Assembly: GCF_041080835.1 (NCBI RefSeq)
Contig: NZ_CP129683.1
Location: 2,170,001 to 2,234,000 of the forward strand
Source: Bifidobacterium sp. WK012_4_13
Lineage (GTDB): Bacteria > Actinomycetota > Actinomycetes > Actinomycetales > Bifidobacteriaceae
DNA: 64,000 bases
Reading direction: 5' to 3'
The first letter of the stretch is position 1. Every line of letters begins with the position of its first letter. This document shows positions 52,411 to 61,064 of this stretch, piece by piece. Both the position numbers and the translations under genes were made by a program. Under the pieces are notes generated by a model. The model was not told the origin of the DNA. It did not search any database and saw nothing but the letters and a program-made list of their open reading frames with translations.

Positions 52411-52875
52411 ATGGGGGAACTTTCAATACGAGACGTGTTGGATCGCAACACCATACTCACCGATCTCGAAGCCCGAAACAAGGATGACGTGATCGAAGCG
52501 TTGACGGATCGACTGTTCGAACACGAATACATTCAGTCCAAGGATGACTTCATTCGTGCGGTCGAAGAACGTGAAGAACAGGGAGCCACGGGCATCGGAA
52601 ACAGTATCGCCATTCCTCACGGACGCAGCTCCACGGTGCAGCGAAACGGCGTGGCCATTGCGATACTTCATCGTGAGATTGATTGGGAATCGCTGGATTC
52701 GACTGGCGCGAAAGTGGTTGTTCTGTTCGCGGTCGGGGCGAGTGGCGAAAACTCTCAAGAGCATTTGAAGCTGCTTTCTCTCTTTGCAAGGCAACTCGCG
52801 AAGGAACACGTGACAGAGAAACTTCTCAAGGCGGTCGATGTCGATCAGGTCATCGACGCGTTCTTGGAACAATGA
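52411..52875 (+). CDS. PTS EIIA component (fructose family), second copy
   Basis: A 154-residue EIIA-Fru-type protein. His70 in IAIPHGRSS accepts phosphate from HPr, and the LEARNKDDVIEALTDRLF start is typical. AAGGAG lies about nine bases before the ATG. It is probably the transport EIIA that hands phosphate on to the EIIB encoded directly downstream. Confidence 0.92.
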   Translation: MGELSIRDVLDRNTILTDLEARNKDDVIEALTDRLFEHEYIQSKDDFIRAVEEREEQGATGIGNSIAIPHGRSSTVQRNGVAIAILHREIDWESLDSTGAKVVVLFAVGASGENSQEHLKLLSLFARQLAKEHVTEKLLKAVDVDQVIDAFLEQ

Positions 52876-52895
52876 ACCAGCAGTAAGGAAATGAA

Positions 52896-53207
52896 ATGAA
52901 AATAGCAGCAGTGAGTGCATGCACCATTGGAATCGCCCATACGTATCTTGCACAACAGAAACTGGAGGATGCAGCGAAAGCCTCCGGAGACTCAATCAAG
53001 GTGGAGACGCAGGGGACCATTGGCATTGAAAATGCGCTGACACAGCATGACATCGAGGATGCCGATGTCGTGCTCCTTGCAGTAGACATCAAAATTGCCA
53101 ACGAATCCCGTTTTGCTGGGAAAAAGGTCGTCAAGGTCTCCACGGACACGGCGATTAAATCTCCTCGCAAACTGCTTTCCAAACTTCATGAAATCGTCAA
53201 TAAGTAG
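52896..53207 (+). CDS. PTS EIIB component (fructose family)
   Basis: A 103-residue EIIB-Fru-type domain on its own. The phospho-cysteine Cys9 lies in SACTIGIAHTYLA. Most relatives read CPTGIAHT, so the Pro-Thr pair is Thr-Ile here. The rest (DADVVLLAVDIKI, RFAGKKV) is typical. It passes phosphate to the sugar bound by the EIIC encoded downstream. Confidence 0.92.
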   Translation: MKIAAVSACTIGIAHTYLAQQKLEDAAKASGDSIKVETQGTIGIENALTQHDIEDADVVLLAVDIKIANESRFAGKKVVKVSTDTAIKSPRKLLSKLHEIVNK

Positions 53208-53251
53208 CTCATTCATCAATTCAGAACATATGAACAGACAAAGGTGTCATC

Positions 53252-54367
53252 ATGAAAAAATTTTTCAAGCAAGCCAATTTTAAAGGTCATTTGCTGACCG
53301 CAATATCGTATCTGATTCCCATCGTGTGTGGTGCTGGATTCCTGATTGCCATCGGCATGGCGTTCGGGGGCAAGAGCCAGGACGCTCTGGTTATTGGCAA
53401 GTTCGATTTCTTCCAGGCGCTGGCAACCCTGGGAGGCAAGGCTCTTGGCTTGCTCCCTGTCATTATTGCCACGGGAATCGCATTCTCCATCGCAGGAAAG
53501 CCAGGCATCGCGCCTGGGTTCGTCACTGGTTTGGCAGCGGTATCGATCAGCGCAGGATTCATCGGCGGCCTTGTTGGCGGTTATGTTGCAGGCTGGCTCG
53601 CGGTGGGCGTTCTGACCTATTTCAAGGTTCCGAAATGGGCCAAAGGTCTGATGCCGACTCTGATCGTGCCATTCATAGCTTCGTTCCTCAGCGGCCTCAT
53701 CATGATATATGTCATAGGAACGCCTATCTCTTGGTTTACCGACTGGCTGACCAACCTGCTCACCAGTATGAATGGTGCGTCTAACCTTGTGTTTGGCGGT
53801 CTTCTGGGCGCGTTGAGCATCGTCGATTTCGGTGGTCCTATCAATAAGACGGCTTTCGCGTTCGCCTTGACCTTGCAGGCTCAGGGAATCAACGGCCCTG
53901 TCACTGCCTTGCAGCTTACGAATACTGCCACTCCGATCGGCTTTGGACTTGCATTCTTCATCGCAAAGCTGCTGCGCAAGAACATCTACACACATGAGGA
54001 AATTGAGACGCTTAAGTCCGCAGTTCCCATGGGCGTCGTGAACATTGTCGAAGGTGTCATTCCCATCATCCTGAACGATCTCGTGCGTGGCATTATCGCT
54101 GCCGGGTGCGGTGGCTTGGTCGAAGGCGCCATCTTGATGACGATGACGCAGGGCGAGGGGGCAACGGTGCCGTTTGGTGGTTTCCTTATGTTGCCGACGA
54201 TGGGTTCGAACTGGACTGCCGGGCTGCTTGCCATCGTGGCGAACATTCTCGTGACCGGATGCGTGTATGCACTCATCAAGAAGGATGTCGGCAAGGAAGC
54301 GATGTTGAAAGGTGACGTTCCGGTCGAAGAAAAGGATGTCGATCTTGACGACATCCAAATCATGTAG
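53252..54367 (+). CDS. PTS EIIC component (fructose family)
   Basis: A 371-residue membrane permease with about nine to ten segments. GHLLTAISYLIPIVCGAGFLIAIG and GGPINKTAFAFA are EIIC-Fru family motifs, and AVPMGVVNIVEGVIPIIL is the C-terminal block. Together with the separate EIIA and EIIB proteins it makes a complete fructose-type EII complex. Its partner AlsE-like epimerase suggests a C3-epimer of fructose such as D-allulose as cargo. Confidence 0.92.
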   Translation: MKKFFKQANFKGHLLTAISYLIPIVCGAGFLIAIGMAFGGKSQDALVIGKFDFFQALATLGGKALGLLPVIIATGIAFSIAGKPGIAPGFVTGLAAVSISAGFIGGLVGGYVAGWLAVGVLTYFKVPKWAKGLMPTLIVPFIASFLSGLIMIYVIGTPISWFTDWLTNLLTSMNGASNLVFGGLLGALSIVDFGGPINKTAFAFALTLQAQGINGPVTALQLTNTATPIGFGLAFFIAKLLRKNIYTHEEIETLKSAVPMGVVNIVEGVIPIILNDLVRGIIAAGCGGLVEGAILMTMTQGEGATVPFGGFLMLPTMGSNWTAGLLAIVANILVTGCVYALIKKDVGKEAMLKGDVPVEEKDVDLDDIQIM

Positions 54368-54396
54368 TTTACGAACTTGGATAAAGGTAGTTAACA

Positions 54397-55125
54397 ATGA
54401 ATAATGAACAACACAGAACGATTCAACTCTCACCTTCATTGATGACCATGGATCTCGACAAGTTCACAGAGCAGATCACGTTCTTGAACTCCAAGGTGAA
54501 TTCGTATCATGTCGATATCATGGACGGCCATTTCGTTCCGAACATCACACTGTCGCCCTGGTTCATCGAGCAGGTCAGAAAAGTGTCATCGCTGCCGCTG
54601 TCCGCCCATATGATGGTCACCGATGCCCCATTCTGGGTGAAGCAGTTGATCGCTGTGAAATGTGACTATATCTGCTTCCCCTCTGAAGTCGCCAACGGCG
54701 TTGCGTTCAGCATGATCGATGACATTCATGCGGCTGGGCTCAAGGCTGGTGTCGTTCTCAATCCGGAAACCCAGGTCGACATCATCAAGCCATATCTCGA
54801 TATTCTTGACAAGGTCACCATTATGACGATTGATCCGGGATTCGCGGGCCAACGATTCCTGGAAAGCACACTGTCGAAAATTGTCGAACTACGACAGATA
54901 CGTGACGAGATGGGATTGTCGTATCACATAGAAATGGATGGTTCCACGAACCTGAAGCATTGGAAGATGATTGCCGATGCGAAGCCTGACGTGTATGTCA
55001 TCGGCCGAAGCGGGCTCTTCGGGCTCACCGACAACATTGAAGATTCTTGGTCGCAAATGGTCGACGAGTATGAGCGAAGCACAGGATATCGCTTTGACAA
55101 CGGTGTCTTTCGTTCCGACGATTGA
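54397..55125 (+). CDS. alsE: D-allulose-6-phosphate 3-epimerase (AlsE-like)
   Basis: A 242-residue ribulose-phosphate-3-epimerase-family TIM barrel. It follows E. coli AlsE closely: ISPSLMxMDL-like start, YHVDIMDGHFVPNITLSPWF, VLNPET, TIDPGFAGQRF and EMDGSTNL. The metal ligands and the acid/base Asp pair (VDIMDG, EMDGS) are present. AlsE interconverts D-allulose 6-phosphate and D-fructose 6-phosphate. Its place inside a PTS operon makes it the enzyme that moves the phosphorylated sugar into glycolysis or the bifid shunt. Substrate choice between allulose and ribulose phosphate needs an assay. Confidence 0.87.
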   Translation: MNNEQHRTIQLSPSLMTMDLDKFTEQITFLNSKVNSYHVDIMDGHFVPNITLSPWFIEQVRKVSSLPLSAHMMVTDAPFWVKQLIAVKCDYICFPSEVANGVAFSMIDDIHAAGLKAGVVLNPETQVDIIKPYLDILDKVTIMTIDPGFAGQRFLESTLSKIVELRQIRDEMGLSYHIEMDGSTNLKHWKMIADAKPDVYVIGRSGLFGLTDNIEDSWSQMVDEYERSTGYRFDNGVFRSDD

Positions 55126-55229
55126 GTCTGGCATACCCGCATGATTGACGCTTGGCTTCTTGCGGCTCTCGATAACCCGCGGTTCCATGAAGCCAGCGTC
55201 TCGATGAACCGTGCACTTTTATAAATCTG

Positions 55230-55261
55230 TGCACTTTCAATGATCTGCACTTTCAATGATC
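55230..55261. repeat. Two perfect 16-bp tandem repeats
   Basis: TGCACTTTCAATGATC occurs twice in direct tandem in the 163-base gap between the epimerase and HPr genes; a GTGCACTTTTAT-like half-copy precedes it. Confidence 0.8.
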
Positions 55262-55288
55262 TGTGATATTTCATCACATGGAGAAATA

Positions 55289-55549
55289 ATGAACAAGCAA
55301 TTTGATTTCGTAATAACAGATCCCAATGGCATTCACGCCCGTCCAGCTGGACTGCTCGTGCAGAAGGCTCAGGAATGCAAATCCAAAGTCACCATCCTCT
55401 TCAAAGACAAGCACGTCGATGCTAAACGAATATTCAGCGTCCTCGGCATGGGCGCATCACAGGGCGATACCTTAACGTTTGAAGTCGAAGGCGAAGATGC
55501 GGAGCAGGCAGCGTCCCAGTTGCAAGCCTTCCTGAAGGAGTCGCTATGA
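55289..55549 (+). CDS. PTS phosphocarrier HPr with Arg at the regulatory serine position
   Basis: An 86-residue HPr. The phosphorylation site is His16 in PNGIHARPAG. In the regulatory segment, where Firmicutes and E. coli HPr carry KS46, this protein reads AKRIFSVLGMG, so Ser46 is replaced by Arg47. A serine at residue 50 does not align with that site. HPr kinase control is therefore unlikely. The open frame begins at 55256, but the ATG at 55289 has GGAG six bases upstream and aligns with HPr starts. Its stop codon overlaps the enzyme I start. Confidence 0.9.
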   Translation: MNKQFDFVITDPNGIHARPAGLLVQKAQECKSKVTILFKDKHVDAKRIFSVLGMGASQGDTLTFEVEGEDAEQAASQLQAFLKESL

Positions 55550-57162
55550 GAACCATGAAAGGAGTTGGAGTTTCGCCGGGCGTAGCAATAGGTGAAGTGC
55601 GGTTCATCACTGGAGCAGAGACTGTTGAACGCAGTACTGTCGATGACGTTGATGCAGAGATCAGGCGTTTGCACCTGGCCATGGATACGGCCATCGTCCA
55701 GCTCAATGCGCTGCATGACGAGACTGCCAGGAATCTTGGTGAAGACAAGGCCGAGCTGTTTCGCTCGCATGCATTGATGGTCAAGGATCCGGATTTTGTC
55801 GAGCAGATAGAGTCCATCATCCGAAGCCATGTCAATGCCGAATTCGCAGTGCATGAGGCGGGAGAGCATTTTGCTTCGGTCTTTGCAGATATGGACAGTG
55901 CGTATATGAAAGAGCGCGCGAGTGATGTTCGAGACGTGGCTCAACGAGTCATTGCCATATTGGAGGGGAAAAGCACTGCCAATGGCCCAGATGATGCGAG
56001 CAAGCTGATCATTGCAGCTGAAAACCTTGCTCCCAGTCAGACGGCTCAGCTGAACAGGAATGCGGTCATGGGGTTTGTCACCGCACAGGGGAGCAGCAAC
56101 TCTCATACTGCGATTCTTGCGCGCACCATGGGCCTTCCGGCGATCATTGGTGTGGGCGATGCTTTAAGCAATGATGTCGATGGTCGCATGATGCTGGTTG
56201 ACGGTTCAACCGGTGAAGTCGTCATTGACCCAGATCAGAAGACAATGGAGGAATTTAAGGCACGTCGTGAAGAATATCTCGATCATGTGCGCATGCTGAA
56301 TGCTCTGAAGGGAAAGAAGACGGTTACGCATTCCGGCCAAGCGGTCAGATTATATGCAAACATCGGCCGACCTTCCGATATGGATGCCGTCCTTGGCAAC
56401 GATGCAGAGGGGATCGGGTTGTTCCGCAGTGAATTCCTCTATCTGGAAAGCGATGACTTTCCAAGCGAAGACAGGCAATTTGCCGCATATCGGGAGGTCG
56501 CCGAAAAGATGGGTGGCAAGCACGTCATCGTTCGAACCTTGGATATCGGTGCAGACAAGCAGGTCGATTACTTCGGTCTTCAAGCGGAAGACAATCCGGC
56601 ACTAGGATATCGGGCGATTCGCATCTGTCTGACCGAACCCGACATATTCAAGGTGCAGCTACGGGCAATCCTGCGAGCGTCAGCGTTTGGCAACATCGCA
56701 ATCATGCTCCCAATGATCACTTCAGTGCAAGAAGTTCAGGATGCTCGAGCGATCATCGAAGAGGTCAAGACAACATTGAACGATGAGCATGTAAAGTTCA
56801 ACAAGGATATCCAAGTGGGCATAATGATCGAGACCCCAGCGTCTGTGATCATGGCCGAAGAATTGGCGCAAGTGGTTGATTTCTTCTCAATCGGAACGAA
56901 TGACCTCACCCAATACACCCTGGCATGCGATCGTCAGAACCCTCATCTCAAACGCTTTGCAGACCCACATTCTCCAGCCGTGCTTCGCATGATAGAGATG
57001 GCAGTCACAGCGGCACATCGTCACCACATCTGGTGCGGCATATGCGGAGAGCTTGGAGCGGATCCTTCCCTGACTGAGACTTTTCTTAAGATCGGGGTCG
57101 ATGAACTGTCGGTGTCTCCTGGCAGCATCCTTCTCCTAAGGAAAGCCATCACACAAGCGTGA
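55546..57162 (+). CDS. ptsI: PTS enzyme I (phosphoenolpyruvate-protein phosphotransferase)
   Basis: A 538-residue enzyme I, slightly shorter than the usual 570. The phospho-histidine is His187 in GSSNSHTAILARTMGLPAIIG. The PEP-binding half holds GIGLFRSEFLYL, ALGYRAIR, IMIETPASV and FFSIGTNDLTQYTLACDR with the catalytic CGICGE cysteine near the end. It overlaps the HPr gene as ATGA. With EII, HPr and enzyme I in one operon, this PTS can work without general PTS proteins from elsewhere. No clear terminator is visible behind it. Confidence 0.94.
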   Translation: MRTMKGVGVSPGVAIGEVRFITGAETVERSTVDDVDAEIRRLHLAMDTAIVQLNALHDETARNLGEDKAELFRSHALMVKDPDFVEQIESIIRSHVNAEFAVHEAGEHFASVFADMDSAYMKERASDVRDVAQRVIAILEGKSTANGPDDASKLIIAAENLAPSQTAQLNRNAVMGFVTAQGSSNSHTAILARTMGLPAIIGVGDALSNDVDGRMMLVDGSTGEVVIDPDQKTMEEFKARREEYLDHVRMLNALKGKKTVTHSGQAVRLYANIGRPSDMDAVLGNDAEGIGLFRSEFLYLESDDFPSEDRQFAAYREVAEKMGGKHVIVRTLDIGADKQVDYFGLQAEDNPALGYRAIRICLTEPDIFKVQLRAILRASAFGNIAIMLPMITSVQEVQDARAIIEEVKTTLNDEHVKFNKDIQVGIMIETPASVIMAEELAQVVDFFSIGTNDLTQYTLACDRQNPHLKRFADPHSPAVLRMIEMAVTAAHRHHIWCGICGELGADPSLTETFLKIGVDELSVSPGSILLLRKAITQA

Positions 57163-57233
57163 TTGCTGCCCTGCTGTATATATAAGCATTGCGAGTAAGG
57201 TAAATGTTCAGGCAATGCGGCAAGGAGGATATC

Positions 57234-57869
57234 ATGGGCGATACTGGCGGTTCACAAGAGAATCATCGACAACGGAACCCGCAACATACCAGGCAGACTC
57301 TGCTCAGGGCGGCGTGCAGGCTCTTCTCCATTCATGGGTTCTCTTCGACGACCATGCGTCAGATAGCCGAAGACGCGCATGTGAGCGTGGGGCTGGTGAA
57401 TCGCTATTTCGATTCGAAGGAAAAACTGTTTCGAGAGTGCCTGCGAGAAGCGGCGAAAGGCTTGCAAAGCATCAACGAGAACGCTTCGGATAAGGGCGTT
57501 CCGGGAGATATGTCCGCACTTGCGAGAGCGATAAGTCAACAGGTCACGAGTTCAGCCTGGGGGCATGAGGGAGACCTGCTGTTGCTGCTCGTGCGTTCAT
57601 CTGGAGATCCTGGAATTGAGCGATTGCGAGCTGAGGCTTTCACTGAAATGGCCAGCAGGATCCTGCATTCCGCCGACGGCTCGCACTCAGACAAGGGAGC
57701 TCTGCGCGCTCAGATCGTGCTTGCAGCTGCCGTCGGCATGGTTATTCTCCGGTCTGCCAAGGCCTTCGACCCTCTCTCGGGAATCACGTCCGAAGCATTG
57801 GCCGAGCCGATGCAAGATTTGCTGTCGGCCATGTTTGTTCCAGAAGAACATCTCGAAAGCGGCGAGTAA
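57234..57869 (+). CDS. TetR-family transcriptional regulator
   Basis: A 211-residue TetR regulator. The N-terminal DNA-binding part reads LLRAACRLFSIHGFSSTTMRQIAEDAHVSVGLVNRYFDSKEKLF, and the all-helical ligand domain follows. The frame is open from 57204, but the ATG at 57234 has AAGGAGG six bases upstream. It precedes a DHA2 efflux gene by 75 bases. The promoter between them contains a strong palindrome, so it is very likely the pump's drug-sensing repressor. Confidence 0.92.
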   Translation: MGDTGGSQENHRQRNPQHTRQTLLRAACRLFSIHGFSSTTMRQIAEDAHVSVGLVNRYFDSKEKLFRECLREAAKGLQSINENASDKGVPGDMSALARAISQQVTSSAWGHEGDLLLLLVRSSGDPGIERLRAEAFTEMASRILHSADGSHSDKGALRAQIVLAAAVGMVILRSAKAFDPLSGITSEALAEPMQDLLSAMFVPEEHLESGE

Positions 57870-57877
57870 CAGGCTGG

Positions 57878-57930
57878 TTGACAAATCTCATGAGCGTCTC
57901 TAGCATCATAAGTAAACAAGCGTTTACTTA
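57878..57930 (+). promoter_or_regulatory. Promoter and TetR operator of the efflux gene
   Basis: TTGACA (57878-57883) and TAGCAT (57901-57906) are 17 bases apart. Directly after the -10, TAAGTAAAC (57909-57917) and GTTTACTTA (57922-57930) form a perfect 9-base palindrome around AAGC. Placement over the transcription start is classic for TetR-type repression of an efflux pump. Confidence 0.8.
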
Positions 57931-57944
57931 TATGGAGATTATTC

Positions 57945-59369
57945 ATGGCACAACTCAGTACTACCCCAGCCGAACGCGGCAAAGCTTCGACCACTCATAT
58001 CAGCACCGTCATGCTCGTGGTGTCGTTATCGTTGGGAGGCGTCGCCTTTGCGATATTGCAGTCACTCGTATCACCGGCGTTGCCCGTCATCGCCAAAGAG
58101 CTGAGTGTCAGCACCGCAGACATTAGCTGGGTGCTGACGGCGTATTTGCTTTCAGCGTCCGTGTGCACGCCAATTCTCGGAAAACTCGGAGACATGATTG
58201 GCAAACGCCGGGTGCTTCTTGCCGTTCTGATCGCATTGGCGTTGGGGTCGGCGCTATCAGGAATAGCATCGTCGTTCGCGGTGCTGATACTCGGCAGAGT
58301 CCTTCAAGGAGCTGCTGGAGCGATTTTGCCACTGTCTATCGGCATTGCCCGTGATTTACTTCCAGCCAAGCAGGTTGGCGTCACGGTGGGATTGCTTTCC
58401 GCGCTCTTCGGCATTGGCGGAGGATTGGGAATCGTACTCGCTGGTCCGATCGTAGACAATCTGTCTTGGAACTGGCTGTTCTGGTTCCCGCTCATACTTG
58501 TGCTTCTCGCAATTGCAGGTGCAGTGTTCATGATTCCAGAATCCCGCGCGAGAGCAACCGGAAAGCTTGATTGGATTGGCACGATCATCCTCTCGGCAGG
58601 TCTCGTGACCCTGTTGTTGGGCATCAACAAAGGTGGAGAGTGGGGATGGCATTCGGCTCAGACGCTCATATCGATTCTCGGCGGGGTGGTGTGCATCGCG
58701 GTCTTCGTTTTCGTTGAGCTCCCGTCGAGAAATCCTCTGATCAACATGCACTTGTTGAAACTTCGTGGAGTCTGGACAACGAATATCGTCGGCCTAGCTT
58801 TTGGATTCCTGATGTACGGGACCTTCCTCATCGTCCCAACCCTGCTGCAACTGCCGACAAAGCTCGGCTATGGTTTTGGAGAAACAACCACTCAGGCGGG
58901 CTTCGTGTTTCTTCCAACCGCCATTGCCATGCTGCTCTTCGGACCGGTATCAGGATGGCTAGGAAAACGGCTCTCGCCCAGACTGCCGTTGATTCTTGGC
59001 TCAATTGTCATTACCTTCGGATTCCTCATTCCTGCTCTCGGACATGGACAACTCTGGCAGATCATTCTTTCCTGCATTCTCACAGGGGCGGGCGTAGGAC
59101 TTGCCTTCGCGGCGATGTCTAACGTCATCATCGGTGCAGTGCCCGCAGAAAATACAGCAGAGGCAACGAGCGTCAACACCATTGTCAGAACCATAGGCGG
59201 CGGCATCGGTACGGCCGTGCTCGCAGCAACGCTCTCTTCGCATACCATCGCCGGAGGAATTCCGACTGATTCAGCGTTCACGCTCACTTTCTGGATATGC
59301 ACGGGCATAGGACTCGTGGCGACAATCATCAGTCTTGCCGTGCCGAGGCAAAGCTCCGAAATTCACTGA
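57945..59369 (+). CDS. MFS drug:proton antiporter, DHA2 family (14 segments)
   Basis: A 474-residue multidrug efflux protein with 14 hydrophobic segments. The DHA2 motif LGKLGDMIGKRRVL follows segment 2, VLQGAAGAILPLSIGI is motif B-like, and motif C has the form GPIVDNLSWNWLFWF. Likely export of drugs or bile-like compounds with proton influx. It is controlled by the adjacent TetR protein through the palindrome at 57909. Confidence 0.92.
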   Translation: MAQLSTTPAERGKASTTHISTVMLVVSLSLGGVAFAILQSLVSPALPVIAKELSVSTADISWVLTAYLLSASVCTPILGKLGDMIGKRRVLLAVLIALALGSALSGIASSFAVLILGRVLQGAAGAILPLSIGIARDLLPAKQVGVTVGLLSALFGIGGGLGIVLAGPIVDNLSWNWLFWFPLILVLLAIAGAVFMIPESRARATGKLDWIGTIILSAGLVTLLLGINKGGEWGWHSAQTLISILGGVVCIAVFVFVELPSRNPLINMHLLKLRGVWTTNIVGLAFGFLMYGTFLIVPTLLQLPTKLGYGFGETTTQAGFVFLPTAIAMLLFGPVSGWLGKRLSPRLPLILGSIVITFGFLIPALGHGQLWQIILSCILTGAGVGLAFAAMSNVIIGAVPAENTAEATSVNTIVRTIGGGIGTAVLAATLSSHTIAGGIPTDSAFTLTFWICTGIGLVATIISLAVPRQSSEIH

Positions 59370-59824
59370 TTACCATACAATGACTCTGCAGTGCTTGAGC
59401 CAGTGCTGATTGGCGCCGAGATTATGGTGGGGGAACTTAATCTGCAGCTCCTCGTTGCATCGGCGTAACTGGCGTATTCAGGGCATGACACAATCGTGAC
59501 CATGGTGTCTGATGCTGCGAGGTTGCGCTGCAATGTGTGAGCAGGTCGGAATCCTGCCCTGAGATCCGCTGCTGGTTGTGGGCAGCTTGTGTGGTGGCGT
59601 CGCTGGTTCGGCCATGTCTTGTCTTTTTCCTGAATCATTTCCATGATTGCTTGAAGAGATCGCCGCTCAAGCTTCACCCATGCGGTGTTTCGAATCGAAT
59701 CTGCATGCGGCTGGAGTTAGGATATGCACAAAGGTTGGAACACGGGAACACGGGAAACTCACAGGCACTGACCGCTGGTGTGGGTGATATCGCTCCGTGA
59801 CCTTCGAGATGCAAAGAGAAGACT
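59370..59824. other. Gap of 455 bases without a clear gene
   Basis: I see only weak frames with no convincing start site and no RNA gene. The region is AT/GC mixed and contains a short AACACGGGA duplication at about 59740-59757. Confidence 0.5.
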
Positions 59825-60889
59825 ATGAAGCATAATGGGATCGAACCGCATAACAAGTGGATTGCGTTTCTGACGGTCATTCTTGGAGTTGCTCTCGTTC
59901 TGGCGTTTGCCATTGCCGTGACATTGTCTTTGGATGATCATGAAGGTCAGAACGACCGTGGGGTGAATATCACGCTCAGGTTTGAAGCGAATGGTGGCTC
60001 GGGATCAGGTCCGGTCACCTCCACGCATTTCTCTGAAGACACTCCCAAAGCTCCGAAGAACACGTTTACACGTCGTGGTTATACCTTTATTGGCTGGAGT
60101 AGTGAACGGGATGCGTGCACGAGTTACAAATTCATGACCGAACCTGGAGAGGAATTGGAATTCGATGATGCAACACCAGGCGAATCCTTCACGTACTATG
60201 CGCATTGGTTGAAGAAGGGGTATAGCAAAGGCGATTCTTTCGCCATACGCCGCGGCAACACCTATTACCTGTATGGTTCCTTGCATGCGGGTAAGGCCGA
60301 TAAGGTCATCACCTTTGGCAAGGCAAGCGATCAGGTTTTGGTAGGGGATTGGAATGCCGATGGCACGGACACCCTCGCGGTGCGGCGTGGCAACAGAGTG
60401 TATGCAACCAACAGCTCATCAGGTGGCAAGGCCACCAAGGTGTTCACTTTCGGCAAGCCGAATGACACGGTGCAGTCTGGCAACTGGGAAGGATTTAGTC
60501 GAAGTGCTTTGGCATTGCGTCGAGGCAACACCTATGAGTTCACGAGTGAATTAGGCGGCGAAATATATCAGAAGAGTGCTTTCGGCAAGCCAACAGACCA
60601 AGTGTACGTGGGCGCCTGGGCTCCCTATGATTCGGATTCGCTGGCCTTGCGTCGCGGAAATACCTATTACGTGACCGACTCTGGGGAGAAAACAACAAGA
60701 ATCTCGTTCGGTCGGCCCACAGACACTGTTCTCACCGGTGATTGGAACGGCACGAACGGTTCCGACGATTTCGCCGTACGCCGCGGCAACACCTATTATT
60801 TCTATACGCCGCTGCATTCAGGCAAGGCAGACAGAGTCATCACATTCGGCGGCCCCACGGATACCATCCTCGTCGGCCACTGGTTCTGA
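59825..60889 (+). CDS. Membrane-anchored protein with InlB B-repeat and RRGN repeats
   Basis: A 354-residue single-pass protein. An N-terminal membrane segment (about 13-36) anchors it with the rest outside. Residues 48-130 are one InlB B-repeat (Listeria-Bacteroides repeat): LRFEANGGSGSG, then RRGYTFIGW, then YAHW. Five copies of a unit of about 45 residues follow, each with an A-[I/V/L]-RRGN core and an FG-x-P/K-x-D-x-V-x-x-G-x-W tail, which resembles FG-GAP/VCBS-type beta-propeller repeats. Probably a cell-surface binding or adhesion protein. There is no LPXTG-like anchor. Confidence 0.85.
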   Translation: MKHNGIEPHNKWIAFLTVILGVALVLAFAIAVTLSLDDHEGQNDRGVNITLRFEANGGSGSGPVTSTHFSEDTPKAPKNTFTRRGYTFIGWSSERDACTSYKFMTEPGEELEFDDATPGESFTYYAHWLKKGYSKGDSFAIRRGNTYYLYGSLHAGKADKVITFGKASDQVLVGDWNADGTDTLAVRRGNRVYATNSSSGGKATKVFTFGKPNDTVQSGNWEGFSRSALALRRGNTYEFTSELGGEIYQKSAFGKPTDQVYVGAWAPYDSDSLALRRGNTYYVTDSGEKTTRISFGRPTDTVLTGDWNGTNGSDDFAVRRGNTYYFYTPLHSGKADRVITFGGPTDTILVGHWF

Positions 60890-61064
60890 GTGGTGGATTG
60901 TTTGGGATTGCCGTAGTATTTTTCGAACTTCGTCTTTGTGAAGAATACGCAAGTCTGAACTGTGGATAATACTGATATGTTTTTGCTTGATTAATGCTCT
61001 GATCTACGGATCGGCCACTGCTGCAGGCGATTCATGGGGAAATGAATCGCCTGCAGCATAGTGA

